A stretch of 64,000 nucleotides of DNA from Hyphomonas sp. (lineage in GTDB: Bacteria; Pseudomonadota; Alphaproteobacteria; Caulobacterales; Hyphomonadaceae): positions 310,001 to 374,000 of the forward strand of contig CP051229.1 in NCBI GenBank assembly GCA_017792365.1. Direction: 5' to 3'. The notes beneath the pieces were generated by a model, which had not been told where the DNA came from, did not search any database, and saw nothing but the letters and a program-made list of their open reading frames with translations. Below are positions 1 through 8,945 of the stretch, in pieces (within the stretch, counting starts at the first letter, position 1; the number at the start of each line of letters is the position of its first letter). The position numbers were made by a program, and so were the translations under genes.

Positions 1-195
1 CTCGCCGTCACTCCTTTCTGGCAGAAGAAGGCAGCAAAGCTGCGCGACGATCCGAGCGTCGATGCTCTCCGGGGCAACCAGTGCACGTTCGATCGCGGAA
101 CGCTCCAGCGTTCTGATCCGCAAGGCTGGATCGGAAGGCAGATGACCCTGCAAGCTTCCGGGAAGTGCGGCTGCCTTCTCACCGTCAAACGATGA
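1..195 (+). CDS. 3' end of an unidentified protein (partial)
   Basis: A reading frame is open from the window edge to a TGA at 193-195, giving 64 residues with no recognised motif (it contains GNQCTFDRGTLQ and a C-G-C near the end). Its stop overlaps the ATG of the hydrolase at 192 in an ATGA arrangement, typical of translationally coupled genes, so it is probably the upstream member of the same operon. The start and most of the protein lie outside the window and I do not recognise the family. The frame could also be open by chance. Confidence 0.4.
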   Translation, partial: LAVTPFWQKKAAKLRDDPSVDALRGNQCTFDRGTLQRSDPQGWIGRQMTLQASGKCGCLLTVKR

Positions 196-1295
196 CCCTT
201 CCATCCTCCCCAAAATCGTTCATAGAAAGGTTATCGAGCCCCAATCCAAGTGGCGAACAATCGGTGCAGGAATACATCCACGGCGACGCTCAGGTCGCGA
301 TCGGGGAGTCGGAAGTGTCGAGATTTCGCATCGCTTCACTGATCGGACACGGCGTTCGAGCACTTGGCGTCACGATTCTCGGGATCGTCCTTTTGTTGTC
401 GCTTCTCGGCGCAGTCGGACATCTCGCGCGCTTGAACGCCGAGCCGCCATTCCAGCTCGTCGAGGTCGAGGTTGATCGTCGACTCCACGTCCACTGCGAG
501 GGACCGATGGGAGCGCCATTCGTTCTTTATGATGCGGGGGCGTTTGGGATTTACGCCGACGGTTGGTGGATCAAGGAAGCCTTGAAAGCCGATTATCGCG
601 TGTGCATCTATGACCGCGCGGGAATGGGGTGGAGCGATCCAGTGCCGACAGACACGGCGCCCACGCCTGCCTGGCATGTGGAGGACATGCGCCGTCTGCG
701 CGCGGCGCTGGGAGAAACCACGCCTTTCATTCTTGTCGGGCATTCAATGGCTGGTCTTCGCCTCCATGCCTACGCCAGTATGTATCCGGACGAATTGGCG
801 GGCCTCGTATTCGTGGACGCCGCCCGGCCGCAGCGTTTGGACGACTCGCGCATGGCGAGCTTGGTTCCCTGGTTCGGTCGTATCATGTTGGTCGGCGGGA
901 TTCTTGCCCGTACCGGTATCGCTGGGGGCGGAGCCTTTCTCCTGCCTGATGAGTTGGATCTTCCGACACAAGAGGCGCAGGATAAACGTCGTTCGATCGC
1001 CGCGGTCAGTCACCACAGCGCGGCGAGATCGGAAGTGCTGGCCGCGTTCGGCCCCGACCGCGCCGGATCCCAACCTGACACGACACCTGCCTGGAAATTG
1101 CCGGTCGTGGTGTATTCGACCTCGGAGGATGGAGGGGCCAATAGGTCGGTGGCGGAATCCGCATCTGCGCAGGCCGGCTTCGGACGGATCCGCGGAATGC
1201 CTGAGGAGAGCCATGTTTCTCTTCTCGACCGTCAGACGGCCGAGCTGATCGCAGCTGACATCCGCGACATGTCTGCCCACCTGTACAAGCCATGA
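192..1295 (+). CDS. membrane-anchored alpha/beta hydrolase
   Basis: This 367-residue protein has one N-terminal membrane segment (about residues 55-75, GVTILGIVLLLSLLGAVG) followed by an alpha/beta hydrolase fold. The oxyanion region (VLYDAGAFG), the strand motif YDRAGMGWSD and the nucleophile elbow GHSMAG with the catalytic serine are visible. The ATG at 192 is preferred because it overlaps the preceding stop. Its own stop overlaps the next ATG (ATGA at 1292-1295). Because it is coupled to an MprF-like gene, a plausible role is hydrolysis of aminoacyl-phosphatidylglycerol on the periplasmic face, as reported for the hydrolase beside the alanyl-PG synthase of Pseudomonas aeruginosa. Only the fold is certain; the substrate is inferred from context. 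Confidence 0.8.
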   Translation: MTLPSSPKSFIERLSSPNPSGEQSVQEYIHGDAQVAIGESEVSRFRIASLIGHGVRALGVTILGIVLLLSLLGAVGHLARLNAEPPFQLVEVEVDRRLHVHCEGPMGAPFVLYDAGAFGIYADGWWIKEALKADYRVCIYDRAGMGWSDPVPTDTAPTPAWHVEDMRRLRAALGETTPFILVGHSMAGLRLHAYASMYPDELAGLVFVDAARPQRLDDSRMASLVPWFGRIMLVGGILARTGIAGGGAFLLPDELDLPTQEAQDKRRSIAAVSHHSAARSEVLAAFGPDRAGSQPDTTPAWKLPVVVYSTSEDGGANRSVAESASAQAGFGRIRGMPEESHVSLLDRQTAELIAADIRDMSAHLYKP

Positions 1296-1456
1296 GCAGC
1301 GAACCCAAAGGCGCCCTCTCCAGGATTCAGTCGAGAGCATTTGAAGTGGCGCCAAGAATACTGGCCGGCGCAACGTTCCTCGCGGGCGCACTCGCTCTTG
1401 TTTCGGCGGCCAGCCCTGGCAATGACCTCGGCGCGGAACGCCGCTGGCATATTTGA
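1292..1456 (+). CDS. short N-terminal piece of an MprF-like membrane protein
   Basis: This 54-codon frame starts at an ATG overlapping the hydrolase stop and ends at a TGA (1454-1456) overlapping the next ATG. Its hydrophobic stretch AGATFLAGALALVSAASPG matches the way the C-terminal part of MprF/DUF2156 proteins usually begins (LAG-LL-SGATP type). The following frame continues with the expected membrane segments. One extra T in the TTT run at 1452-1454 would fuse both frames as ...RWHILMSE..., so this is either a sequencing under-call that splits one gene or a genuine two-ORF arrangement read by stop-restart coupling. Confidence 0.55.
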   Translation: MSSEPKGALSRIQSRAFEVAPRILAGATFLAGALALVSAASPGNDLGAERRWHI

Positions 1457-2940
1457 TGTCAGAGGCGCCTGCCGTGACGCTCGCCTTCGGCGGCCTCGTT
1501 TTGATGGTGCTTTCCGTGGGCCTGCTGAGGCGCATCAAGGCGGCATGGGCGCTGGCGATACTGGTTGCAGCCCACGGATTGGCGGCGACGATCGTATTCA
1601 AGTCGAGACTGCCGGAGGAGCTGATGTATGCCGCCCTCCTGGCTGCGCTTCTTTTCGCGCGCAAGTCCTTCTATCGCCGCTCCGCGCTGAACAAGATCCA
1701 GCTGAGCTGGACTTGGTTTCTCTCCGCATTCCTCGCAGTGGCGCTGGCCGCCTTTGTCGCTCTCCTTTGGGTCAGTCACCAGGCCGGTTTCGTCGAAGCG
1801 AGTTTCTTCGATCTCATTATTCACCCTGCGCTGGGCGCGACCGGGCGCCCTTTGGTTCTGGTTCTTGTCCTTCTGGCGGTAGGAGCATTCTTCAAGTTCT
1901 TCGCGACGCCGGATCGTCACATTCCGCCGGCGCCAGCGGATGCAGACCTTGAGAAACTCGCCAATCTGCTTCGAGAATCTGATGCTCCGCGACCGGACAA
2001 CCTTCTCGCCTTCGCGGGCGACAAGAGCATATCGTTCGGGCCAGATCAGCAGGCAGCGATTGCATTCGCGGACCTTGGCGGGTTCAGGGTCGCCATGGGG
2101 ATGCCCATCGGCCCAAGGGCGATGTGGAAGTCCGCACTCGAACACTTCATTGCGGACGCGAAGAAAAATGCGCTGACGCCGGCGATCTATTCTGTTCCGC
2201 CCGATGCATTGCCGCTCCTTCTCGAGCTTGACCTCCGCGTGGAAAAGATCGGCGAAAACGGCATTCTTGATCTACCGGAATTTTCGTTGGCGGGGGCAAG
2301 GAGAGAAGGCATCCGCCGCGGAAGGCGGAAGCTTGCAGAACGCGCTGGGGCGACGTTTCTGCTCTCGGAACCGCCACATGATCCCGCTCTCCTTGAAAGA
2401 CTCCGCCCGGTGTCAGACGCCTGGTTGAAGGCCAACGGCGGACGCGAGAAATCCTTCTCCCTTGGTCGATTTTCTCCTGCGCTGCTCAATCGCAGCCCCG
2501 TTGGAATTGTTGAACTGAATGGAGTGTGTGCGGCCTTCGGATCCCTTTTCGTTACGCCTGACAAGTCATGGGCCGGGATTGACCAGATGCGCTACGATCC
2601 CGCGTCTTCCATCACCAATACGATGGATTTCCTGCTGGTAGAGCTGATCCTGTGGGCCAAGGCGGAAGGTTATCAGCGATTTGATCTGGCGATGGCTCCG
2701 CTTGCAGGTCTGGTGGACGAAAAGCACGCGCCGCTGTTCGCCCAGGTCGGTCACTTCATCTATGAGCGCAGCGGCCAGTTCTACAATTTTCAGGGGCTGC
2801 GCCGCTTCAAGGAGAAGTTTGCACCCGTCTGGGAGCCAAGATATCTCGCGGCGCCGGAATACTGGGCGCTGCCATTTGCGCTAGCTCAAATAGCCTTGCT
2901 GACGAGCGGTCGAGGCAAAATCGCCCCAGGTGAGCAATAG
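1456..2940 (+). CDS. MprF-like aminoacyl-phosphatidylglycerol synthase (DUF2156)
   Basis: About 494 residues. Five hydrophobic segments lie in roughly residues 8-165 and a soluble domain fills residues 175-490. The soluble part is the DUF2156/phosphatidylglycerol lysyltransferase C-terminal domain, a tandem GNAT-like fold that transfers an aminoacyl group from tRNA to phosphatidylglycerol. Recognisable stretches are FADLGGFRVAMGMPIG, ARREGIRRGRRK, YDPASSITNTMDFLLVEL and FDLAMAPLAGL. Known members change membrane charge and give resistance to cationic peptides; the amino acid used here cannot be read from sequence. The usual long flippase half of MprF is absent, so this is the short synthase-type form. 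It is coupled upstream to a hydrolase that may reverse the modification. Confidence 0.82.
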   Translation: MSEAPAVTLAFGGLVLMVLSVGLLRRIKAAWALAILVAAHGLAATIVFKSRLPEELMYAALLAALLFARKSFYRRSALNKIQLSWTWFLSAFLAVALAAFVALLWVSHQAGFVEASFFDLIIHPALGATGRPLVLVLVLLAVGAFFKFFATPDRHIPPAPADADLEKLANLLRESDAPRPDNLLAFAGDKSISFGPDQQAAIAFADLGGFRVAMGMPIGPRAMWKSALEHFIADAKKNALTPAIYSVPPDALPLLLELDLRVEKIGENGILDLPEFSLAGARREGIRRGRRKLAERAGATFLLSEPPHDPALLERLRPVSDAWLKANGGREKSFSLGRFSPALLNRSPVGIVELNGVCAAFGSLFVTPDKSWAGIDQMRYDPASSITNTMDFLLVELILWAKAEGYQRFDLAMAPLAGLVDEKHAPLFAQVGHFIYERSGQFYNFQGLRRFKEKFAPVWEPRYLAAPEYWALPFALAQIALLTSGRGKIAPGEQ

Positions 2941-3054
2941 CTGCGAAGCGTCTGTTGCCGGCGACCTTCCACCGGCGACCGAGGGGAGGGTGGGCATTCG
3001 TTTCCAGGCCCACACCGCCCGTCGGCCGGTCGCGCTCAAACGTCAGACAATCCG

Positions 3055-4192
3055 CTATCGAGACCTGCCGCGCCCATAGACTGGCCAGATATCGACCAGC
3101 GTCTCGCCGCGAACAATGTGAAAGTGGTCGTACAGGTTCACGGTAGGATCGCGGTGGGACGCCGAGCGTCACGATGTCTCGCGCCAGCTGTGCGTCGCCA
3201 ACGACAATCAGACCGTGCTCATCGCCCATGAAATGAAAGGGCGTTCCAGCAGGCGCGCCATCAAGCACGACGGGCGGCCCGCCGTCCGTCGCCATTGCCT
3301 TGAAACCAGAGTCTACTGTCGCAACACCTTGTGTGTTCGTGCTGACAACGCGTGCATCAATCCGCAAGGCGGTTTCGTAAGGCGGCTGGTCGGCGCCTTC
3401 GCCTACAAGATCGCAATCATTGTACTGCCGGTCCATGAACACGTACGAGCCGACCTGCAATTCATTGAGCACGCCGAGTTCGGCGTCGATCTTGTGTGTC
3501 CCTGTGCCGCCGCCCGTGACGACCTGCGGCGCAAGACCGCTCCCGGATAGCGCCTCCATCACTGAACGCAAAAAGTCCGTCCGGTCCACGATCGCCGCGC
3601 GGCGCTCGTCATAGCTTTCGATGTGCTGTTCGCGTCCGCAGTAGAACTGAACGCCAAGAAAGCGCAGCGCGGACGCGGATGCGATGACGCGGCCAAGTTC
3701 GATCGCCGCTTCCGCCGAAGGTACGCCGGTGCGGTGAATGCCCGGGTCGATGTCGATCAGAACCGCGAGCGTGGCGCTTGTCTGCGACGCCGCCAGGTCA
3801 AGCGCTCTGATATTGTCCGGGTTGTCGACTACAACGCGGAGGTCGGAGATCCGCTCATTCAGCTTGACCAGCCGCGCCATGGCGGGCGCGGAGACAACAG
3901 GCGAGGTGATCAGGATGCTGTCGACGCCCTGATCGGCCAATGCTTCAGCCTCGCCAAGCTTGGCGCAACACACGCCCACGGCGCCGGCAGCGATCTGCTT
4001 CTTTGCGATGTCGGCGCTCTTGTGCGTCTTGGCGTGCGGACGCAGGACGAGGCCGTGTTCCCTCGCGAAAGCGGCCATCTTTTCGATGTTTCGCTCCAGC
4101 GCATCCAGTTCGATCACTAGCACCGGTGTGTTGAGCGACTTCCGGCCGCCCTGCTGACCGATAAGATGCGCGTGAAGGTCGGCGTCGTTCAT
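3055..4192 (-). CDS. D-threonine aldolase / D-serine dehydratase-like PLP enzyme, frame broken near the C-terminus
   Basis: The protein belongs to the alanine-racemase-fold DSD1/D-threonine aldolase family. The N-terminal barrel shows the PLP-lysine motif RPHAKTHKS, then VVDNPDNI, LIDIDPGIHRTG, FYCGREQH and VTGGGTGTH. The C-terminal beta domain follows up to the GDEHG stretch. About position 3150 the frame shifts: the expected metal-binding PPHCDPTVNLYD is missing its His-Cys and the downstream DPTVNLYDHFHIV and DIWPVYGRGRSR lie in another frame, ending at 3055. Read without correction, the frame runs on to 2807 with unrelated residues. Loss of the His-Cys metal ligands would inactivate the enzyme if real. 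The ATG at 4192 follows the stop of the upstream oxidoreductase within two bases. Confidence 0.8.
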
Positions 4193-4193
4193 G

Positions 4194-5471
4194 TCAGCTT
4201 GCCCTCGTTTCAATCCCGAACAGCTCCATCAGGTGAGCGTTCGCGAATTTTGCCTGCGGATCCATCCGGTCGCGCACGGCGCAGAACCTCTGCGCATCGG
4301 GATAGAGGTCGTGTACGTCCTTTGTCATGAGCGTGTGGCGTTTCGCCCAGTGCGGACGGCCATCATGGGCGCGAAACATGCTCTCGGCTTCAGCGAAGAT
4401 GTCCCGCCACGCCATGCGATGGTACTGGTGCATCGAGACCGACGCGCCGTCTCGCCCCTTGAACGGGCTCATCCAGATGTCATCCGCCGCGACGAGGCGG
4501 AACTCAAACGGAAAGGCGACCGGCAGCTTCTTCTTGCGAATCCAGCCGATCACTTCGCGCAGGGCGGGCCAGCCGTTATTGCGCGGCAGCTCGTATTCCA
4601 TCTCCTCGAACTTCACCGTCCTGTCCGAGGGAAAGATGCGATAGGCAGGTCCAACGCGCCGCCGCTTCATCTCCTTTGGCAGGATGCGCCTCTGGAGGAA
4701 GCCGGTCATGAACGGGAACGTCCGACAGGTTTCGCAGACCTTGCGGAAGCTCGTGTCGTCCATGTCTTTCTGTTCCCTCATCTCGCCTTCCGACGGGGCG
4801 GGATTCAGGATCTTCATCAGGGCGAGATCGGCGTAGGGAAACACGAAGAATTCGACATGCCGGTTTTCCGCCGCGAGTTCGTTCCAACGCTCTGCAATTG
4901 CATCCAGCGGCAAGACCTCAAGCCGCTCCTCAAGGTGATAGGCCGGCAGGATGTCGATCTCGATGCGGGTGGCGACGCCGAAGAGACCTAGCGACAGGCG
5001 CTGGGCCTCGAAAAGATCCGCATTCTCTGTGGGGCTGCAGCGCGCGATCGAGCCGTCGTGCGTCATCAGCTCAAACGCGCGCGCTGCCGTCGAAAGCGAC
5101 CCCAGGGTCGCGCCCGTGCCGTGCGTGCCCGTGGCGATCGCACCGGCCAGCGACTGCGGGTTGACGTCGCCCTGATTGATCAGCGACCAGCCTTTGTCCC
5201 AGAGCAACTTGGTCAGCTTGTCGAGCGAGCATCCAGCCGGAACCCATGCGCGTGAGGCTGTCTCATCTATGGTGACGCCGCCCTCAAGGTCAGCCAGCGA
5301 AAGCAGCGCGCCGTCCGTTGCGCAAAGCGGCATGAATGAGTGACCAGCGCCAACCACCCGAACCTTCCCGGCCGATTGCACAAGCGCCGCGAGTTCTGCA
5401 ATGGTCCTCGGTTGCTCAACGCGCGCAGGTCTCGCCTCGACGCTGCCGGACCAGTTCGACCAGTGTGACAT
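4194..5471 (-). CDS. FAD-linked oxidoreductase, D-arabinono-1,4-lactone oxidase family
   Basis: A 425-residue protein with an N-terminal FAD-binding PCMH domain (RVVGAGHSFMPL, the flavin-binding region, and GAIATGTHGTG) and a C-terminal ALO-type domain ending in KFANAHLMELFG. These enzymes oxidise sugar lactones or polyols. The normally flavinylated His in the family motif G-x-G-H-S is present (GAGHS). The start at 5471 (MSHWSNWSG) is chosen because homologues begin with W-x-N-W-x-G. It sits immediately upstream of the D-threonine aldolase-like gene with a near-overlapping junction, so the two are probably co-transcribed. The substrate is unknown. Confidence 0.82.
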   Translation of the reverse strand: MSHWSNWSGSVEARPARVEQPRTIAELAALVQSAGKVRVVGAGHSFMPLCATDGALLSLADLEGGVTIDETASRAWVPAGCSLDKLTKLLWDKGWSLINQGDVNPQSLAGAIATGTHGTGATLGSLSTAARAFELMTHDGSIARCSPTENADLFEAQRLSLGLFGVATRIEIDILPAYHLEERLEVLPLDAIAERWNELAAENRHVEFFVFPYADLALMKILNPAPSEGEMREQKDMDDTSFRKVCETCRTFPFMTGFLQRRILPKEMKRRRVGPAYRIFPSDRTVKFEEMEYELPRNNGWPALREVIGWIRKKKLPVAFPFEFRLVAADDIWMSPFKGRDGASVSMHQYHRMAWRDIFAEAESMFRAHDGRPHWAKRHTLMTKDVHDLYPDAQRFCAVRDRMDPQAKFANAHLMELFGIETRAS

Positions 5472-5921
5472 GCTCAATCCTCGGGCCGTGCGTTTCCAGG
5501 CGCCAGCGCAATCTCGCGCAATAATCACATTGTCCGGAATGCACCCGCTTCGTCCAGCATTTCACGAGCGACGCAGCCGTATGCGACGCTCAGCGCCCCG
5601 ACGATCGACCACGCGTCCCACGAAGTGACCTGCTAGCTGAGTGCGGATCGACTGCGAGCGGCGATCACCGCCGGTTACCCCGGCCTGTTCGTTACTTATG
5701 CGCGGGTCTGGGCCGCTGACGACCATCGACGCGAGGCAGGAAACTCAAACCTGACCAGAGAAGGCTCTGCTAGGAGGCTTGCGCATCGCTGGCCTGATCA
5801 CACTTGGCGATTTCGGTTTCGGCCGTGTGAGTGAGCAGCGCTAGTGCAGACCTCAGCCGCGACAGGCGATCCCAACACCGCGCATCATAGGGTCGATCAG
5901 GTCGCCTCGTTCTGACCTATC
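5472..5921. other. gene-free stretch left of the first island boundary
   Basis: About 450 bases between the start of the FAD oxidoreductase and the tRNA-Thr fragment. I see no convincing gene, repeat or RNA. It must contain the promoter of the leftward oxidoreductase operon, but no clear sigma-70 pair could be assigned. Confidence 0.5.
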
Positions 5922-5968
5922 TGGTGCCGGTTGCAGGAATCGAACCCGCGACCTAGTGATTACAAATC
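5922..5968 (-). repeat. 3' end of tRNA-Thr(TGT), island attachment site copy 1
   Basis: On the minus strand this reads as the 3' half of a tRNA: TTTGTAA anticodon loop with TGT, a perfect 5+7+5 T-arm (GCGGG-TTCGATT-CCTGC), the acceptor 3' strand and CCA. The 5' half of the tRNA is absent to the right. A near-identical fragment lies at 34144-34189. Both are followed by the same sequence (taggacg...tgttcgcgccc, then gtgatcagtgggg/c) and an integrase. This is the pattern left by an element integrated into the 3' end of a tRNA gene. Confidence 0.75.
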
Positions 5969-6076
5969 TTAGGACGAACTGTTCGCGCCCGTTCGCCAAC
6001 GTCAGAAAAAGCACAATGTGATCAGTGGGGTATCGCGATCTGACGCTCGCTCGTGTCCGGTGCCGTTTTGTCGTTT

Positions 6077-6698
6077 GAACTTGGCGACCGGCCAATATCC
6101 AATCTGACCCGCGCCGATATCGTCAGGGTTCTGGACGGCGTGCAGGAGAAGGGGGGTGCTATCGGCGCCAACCGGACGCTTGCCAATATTAAGACTTACC
6201 TGCGCTGGTGCGCAGAACGCGGACTGATCGAGAACCTACCTGCCGATCTGGTACGTCCGCTATCTCCTGAAGTCTCCCGCGATCGCGTACTGAGCGGATT
6301 GGCACGCCTCCCTCGAGGAGGGGTACACTTACGGTGACCTCGTTCGGCTCCTCATTCCGATCGGCCAGCGTCGCGAGGAGGTGGGTGGTATGGCTTGGGG
6401 CGAGTTGGATCGGCAAGCGAAGACGTGGACGATCAGCGCAGATCGCAACAGGGGCGGCAGGCTGCACGACCTGCGGCCTAGGGCGGTAGCCGGCATGGCG
6501 CGGTTGGCTGGGGCCCCATTCGTTGTTGAGCGGGTTCTCAATCAAGCGACCGCTGCCGCCGGATCATTGGCCGCCGTCTATCAGCGTTACGACTACGCGA
6601 AAGGGAAAGAGGAGGCGCTGCGCCTCTGGTCAGACGAAGTGCTCCGCGTCGTCTCAAAAGAGGCGGTTGCCGGTCGCTTGCAGATTGTCGCCGAGTCA
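6077..6698 (+). pseudogene. decayed tyrosine integrase (P4/DUF4102 type)
   Basis: Pieces of the same integrase as the intact gene at 34367-35578 are spread over at least two frames: SNLTRADIVRVLDGVQE, GANRTLANIKTYLRWCAERG, GQRREEVGGMAWGELD and VERVLNQATAAAGSLAAVYQ. The first ~400 bases of the gene are deleted: homology resumes at GAACTTGGCGAC. A second deletion removes about 175 bases and joins two CTGCACG repeats, fusing the stretch before the HxxR box to it. The stop codon is also lost (GAGTGA to GAGTCA). The protein cannot be functional. It lies just inside the first tRNA-Thr fragment, as expected for an old island's integrase. Confidence 0.85.
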
Positions 6699-6743
6699 CG
6701 ATTCGTGACCCTTGGCGGTCGATCGCCGAACAGAACTGCGTCC

Positions 6744-7274
6744 CTATCTCACGACAATGTCGCGTTTCATCGGGGCAAGCAGCGCCAGCAGTTTGTTCTG
6801 CATGCGGAAAGGGACGCCTTCGCGATCCATGGCTTCCTGCAGCAGTTCAACCAGGACGTTGAACTCGGCCAGCGTGATTCCATGGTCGGCGTGGACGCTC
6901 GCCATGTCACGCCCCGAATAAGCGCATCCGCCGCCCAGCAGGTAGCAGAATTGCTCCTTCAGCGTGCGGCGCAGGCGGACAAAATCCGAAGCCGCCATGA
7001 TATCCGCTATACGCGGGTCGTCGGCGGCGTGATCGACCAGGTCATCAACAATCCTCGAGATCCCGTCGACGCCATTGAAGGCTTCCAGAACGCGCGGATC
7101 GGAAATCGGTGCAGCTCCGGCGTTGCTGTCGCTCACGGTGTAGGGATCGACGGCCTCCTCTCCTGGAGGGACCGGCAGGGTTTCGGAGGTGACTTGCGCG
7201 AACGCCGGCGTCGAGACGGACAGGAGCGTCAGTCCCGCCACGCCAGCTCGCATGACAATCGATCTCATGGTCAT
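6744..7274 (-). CDS. exported group 1 truncated hemoglobin
   Basis: A 176-residue protein with a signal peptide (about residues 1-26, ending STPAFAQ) and a truncated-globin domain from residue 58. Helix E/F features are visible: QFCYLLGGGCAYSGRDM (family T-G-G-P-x-x-Y-x-G-R-x-M region) and the proximal haem histidine at about residue 131 in ADHGIT. The family binds haem and O2/NO and is usually cytoplasmic, so export to the periplasm is unusual. It is followed by the DUF3034 gene on the same strand and lies near a cupredoxin and an EAL protein. The start at 7274 (or an in-frame ATG at 7268) gives the complete signal peptide; longer starts add an Arg-rich, unlikely N-terminus. Confidence 0.85.
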   Translation of the reverse strand: MTMRSIVMRAGVAGLTLLSVSTPAFAQVTSETLPVPPGEEAVDPYTVSDSNAGAAPISDPRVLEAFNGVDGISRIVDDLVDHAADDPRIADIMAASDFVRLRRTLKEQFCYLLGGGCAYSGRDMASVHADHGITLAEFNVLVELLQEAMDREGVPFRMQNKLLALLAPMKRDIVVR

Positions 7275-7285
7275 CGAGGATACCC

Positions 7286-8185
7286 CTAGAAAGCAGCCTG
7301 AAGCTGAACGAGGCCGCCTTTCTGATCGTCGAATGTGGCGATCGATCCCAGATCGACATAGGCGCCGGTCAGCGTGAAATTTGGCGTGATCGCCCACGCG
7401 GCAAAGAGGTCGAGCCAGTCGTCTTCGTTGGCGAAAGCGAGGTTGTCGGGCTTGCTCCGGAATTCTCCGCCAACCACGACGCTGCGAGAAAGCATCAGTC
7501 CTGCAGAGCCCTCAAATTGGAGGTCGCGTTCATCATTGGAGCCTGAACCGAAGCCTAGAAGTCCGGTCTGGTTGGCGTTGGTCCAGCGCAACGTGCCGCT
7601 GAGCAGCAGGCTCTGGTCGAGAAAGAGCTTGGTCGCGGACGTATAGGCTTCCCAGTCCTCGTCATCGCCTGCGCCGACAGCGGCGACAACCGGGCCCTGA
7701 TCGTTCTGTTTCCAGTTGGCGCCCAATGCAATCTGCGGCAGCCATCTGTCCTGATCGTAAACGGCGTCGCCAGCAATGCGGACCTTGGCGCCGAAGATGT
7801 CCTGGCCAAAAGTGAAGCCGTTTCCCAAACCCAGCGCGGCGCCTGCATCGCGGGTGTCAAACTCCTGCCGTGTGTAGGAGAGCTCCAGACGATCATGGAA
7901 TCCCGCGCTCACGCCGTAGCTCAGCAGACTGAAATCGGAAACCCAGACAGACGTGGCGTGAGCGCTCGCCCCGATGCCTCGATCTGTTTCGTTTCCCGCG
8001 ATCACAGCCCAGGGCGTCAGGCCGCCGCCTGCCTGACCCTCAATGGTGGATACGCCGCGCGTCAGACGCAGCTTGCCGCCGGTTTCAATGGTCTGGGCGT
8101 TCGCTGCGCCCGTCAGGAGCGATAGCAGAGTAAAGGCGATCCCGAACTGTGCGGCTCCTCGATCGAGGCTCAAATCGATGCGCAT
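7286..8185 (-). CDS. DUF3034 outer-membrane beta-barrel protein
   Basis: A 299-residue protein with a signal peptide cleaved after GAANA-Q and the DUF3034 pattern: GGKLRLTRGVSTIEGQAGGG, then GVSAGFHDRLELSY and repeated amphipathic strands. It ends in phenylalanine (QLQAAF), the usual outer-membrane assembly signal. The function is unknown. It lies 11 bases upstream of the globin gene on the same strand and is divergent from the cupredoxin, a grouping I read as one functional unit. Confidence 0.8.
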   Translation of the reverse strand: MRIDLSLDRGAAQFGIAFTLLSLLTGAANAQTIETGGKLRLTRGVSTIEGQAGGGLTPWAVIAGNETDRGIGASAHATSVWVSDFSLLSYGVSAGFHDRLELSYTRQEFDTRDAGAALGLGNGFTFGQDIFGAKVRIAGDAVYDQDRWLPQIALGANWKQNDQGPVVAAVGAGDDEDWEAYTSATKLFLDQSLLLSGTLRWTNANQTGLLGFGSGSNDERDLQFEGSAGLMLSRSVVVGGEFRSKPDNLAFANEDDWLDLFAAWAITPNFTLTGAYVDLGSIATFDDQKGGLVQLQAAF

Positions 8186-8315
8186 GGATCCAATCTCCAG
8201 AGCGGCCTCCCGTAAGCGTCGAACCCTGCCCAAGCGTGGTTAACCAGATGCAAACGTAAATGCCGGCGGTCCGCACAGTTTACGCTGCAGTAAGTCTGTT
8301 CCGGTATGGGAGCCT

Positions 8316-8933
8316 ATGCGCAGGAGTTCGCTCATTCTGGCCGCGGCGTTGGCCGCGGCGTTGGCCGCTGCACCGGTCGCTTGGGCGGGAGACCTTTCCG
8401 TGAAGGTCGTGGACCGTTCCGGCGCTCCGGTTCCGGAAGCGGTGGTGACGCTGCCCGGATCGGGCGCAACACCGCAGAGTTTTCCCTGGAAAATGGAGAT
8501 GGCGCAGCAGGGCAAGGCGTTCCAGCCCTTCGTGCTGATCGTGCCGACCGGCGCAACGGTCGAGTTCCCGAACCTCGATAAGTTCCGCCATCACGTCTAC
8601 TCGTTCTCGAAGGGCAACCGGTTCGAACTTGAGCTCTACGGACGGGAAGAGAAGCGCACGGTGACGTTCGACACCGAAGGCGTCGCGGCGCTCGGCTGCA
8701 ACATTCACGATGAAATGATCGGCTACATTCGTGTAGTCGATACGCCATACGCGGCGAAATCGAACGCCGAAGGCGCCGCCAGCATCGCCAACACGCCGAA
8801 TGGCATGATGACACTGACCGTATGGCGCCCTCTGGCGGATGGGCGAGAACAGACGGTGCGCCAGAGCATCGATATCTCCTCCACTGGTGAAACCGAAGTC
8901 ACGGTCGTTATCGACGTCCCGAGGCAGGGATAG
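8316..8933 (+). CDS. periplasmic cupredoxin-like (methylamine-utilisation type) protein
   Basis: A 205-residue protein with a signal peptide (about 24 residues) followed by a plastocyanin/MauL-type domain. The type 1 copper ligands can be placed: His92 or His93 in FRHHVYSF, Cys128, His131 and Met134 in GCNIHDEM. The proposed role is a soluble electron carrier or copper-dependent sensor partner in the periplasm. SD GGGAG precedes the ATG by about six bases. The EAL gene follows after 12 bases and is probably co-transcribed. Confidence 0.82.
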   Translation: MRRSSLILAAALAAALAAAPVAWAGDLSVKVVDRSGAPVPEAVVTLPGSGATPQSFPWKMEMAQQGKAFQPFVLIVPTGATVEFPNLDKFRHHVYSFSKGNRFELELYGREEKRTVTFDTEGVAALGCNIHDEMIGYIRVVDTPYAAKSNAEGAASIANTPNGMMTLTVWRPLADGREQTVRQSIDISSTGETEVTVVIDVPRQG

Positions 8934-8945
8934 GGCGCCGCGCCA

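Noticed and set aside
5922-5968. complete tRNA-Thr gene
   Set aside because: Only the anticodon loop to CCA is present; the 5' acceptor strand and D-arm are missing, so it is an attachment-site fragment.
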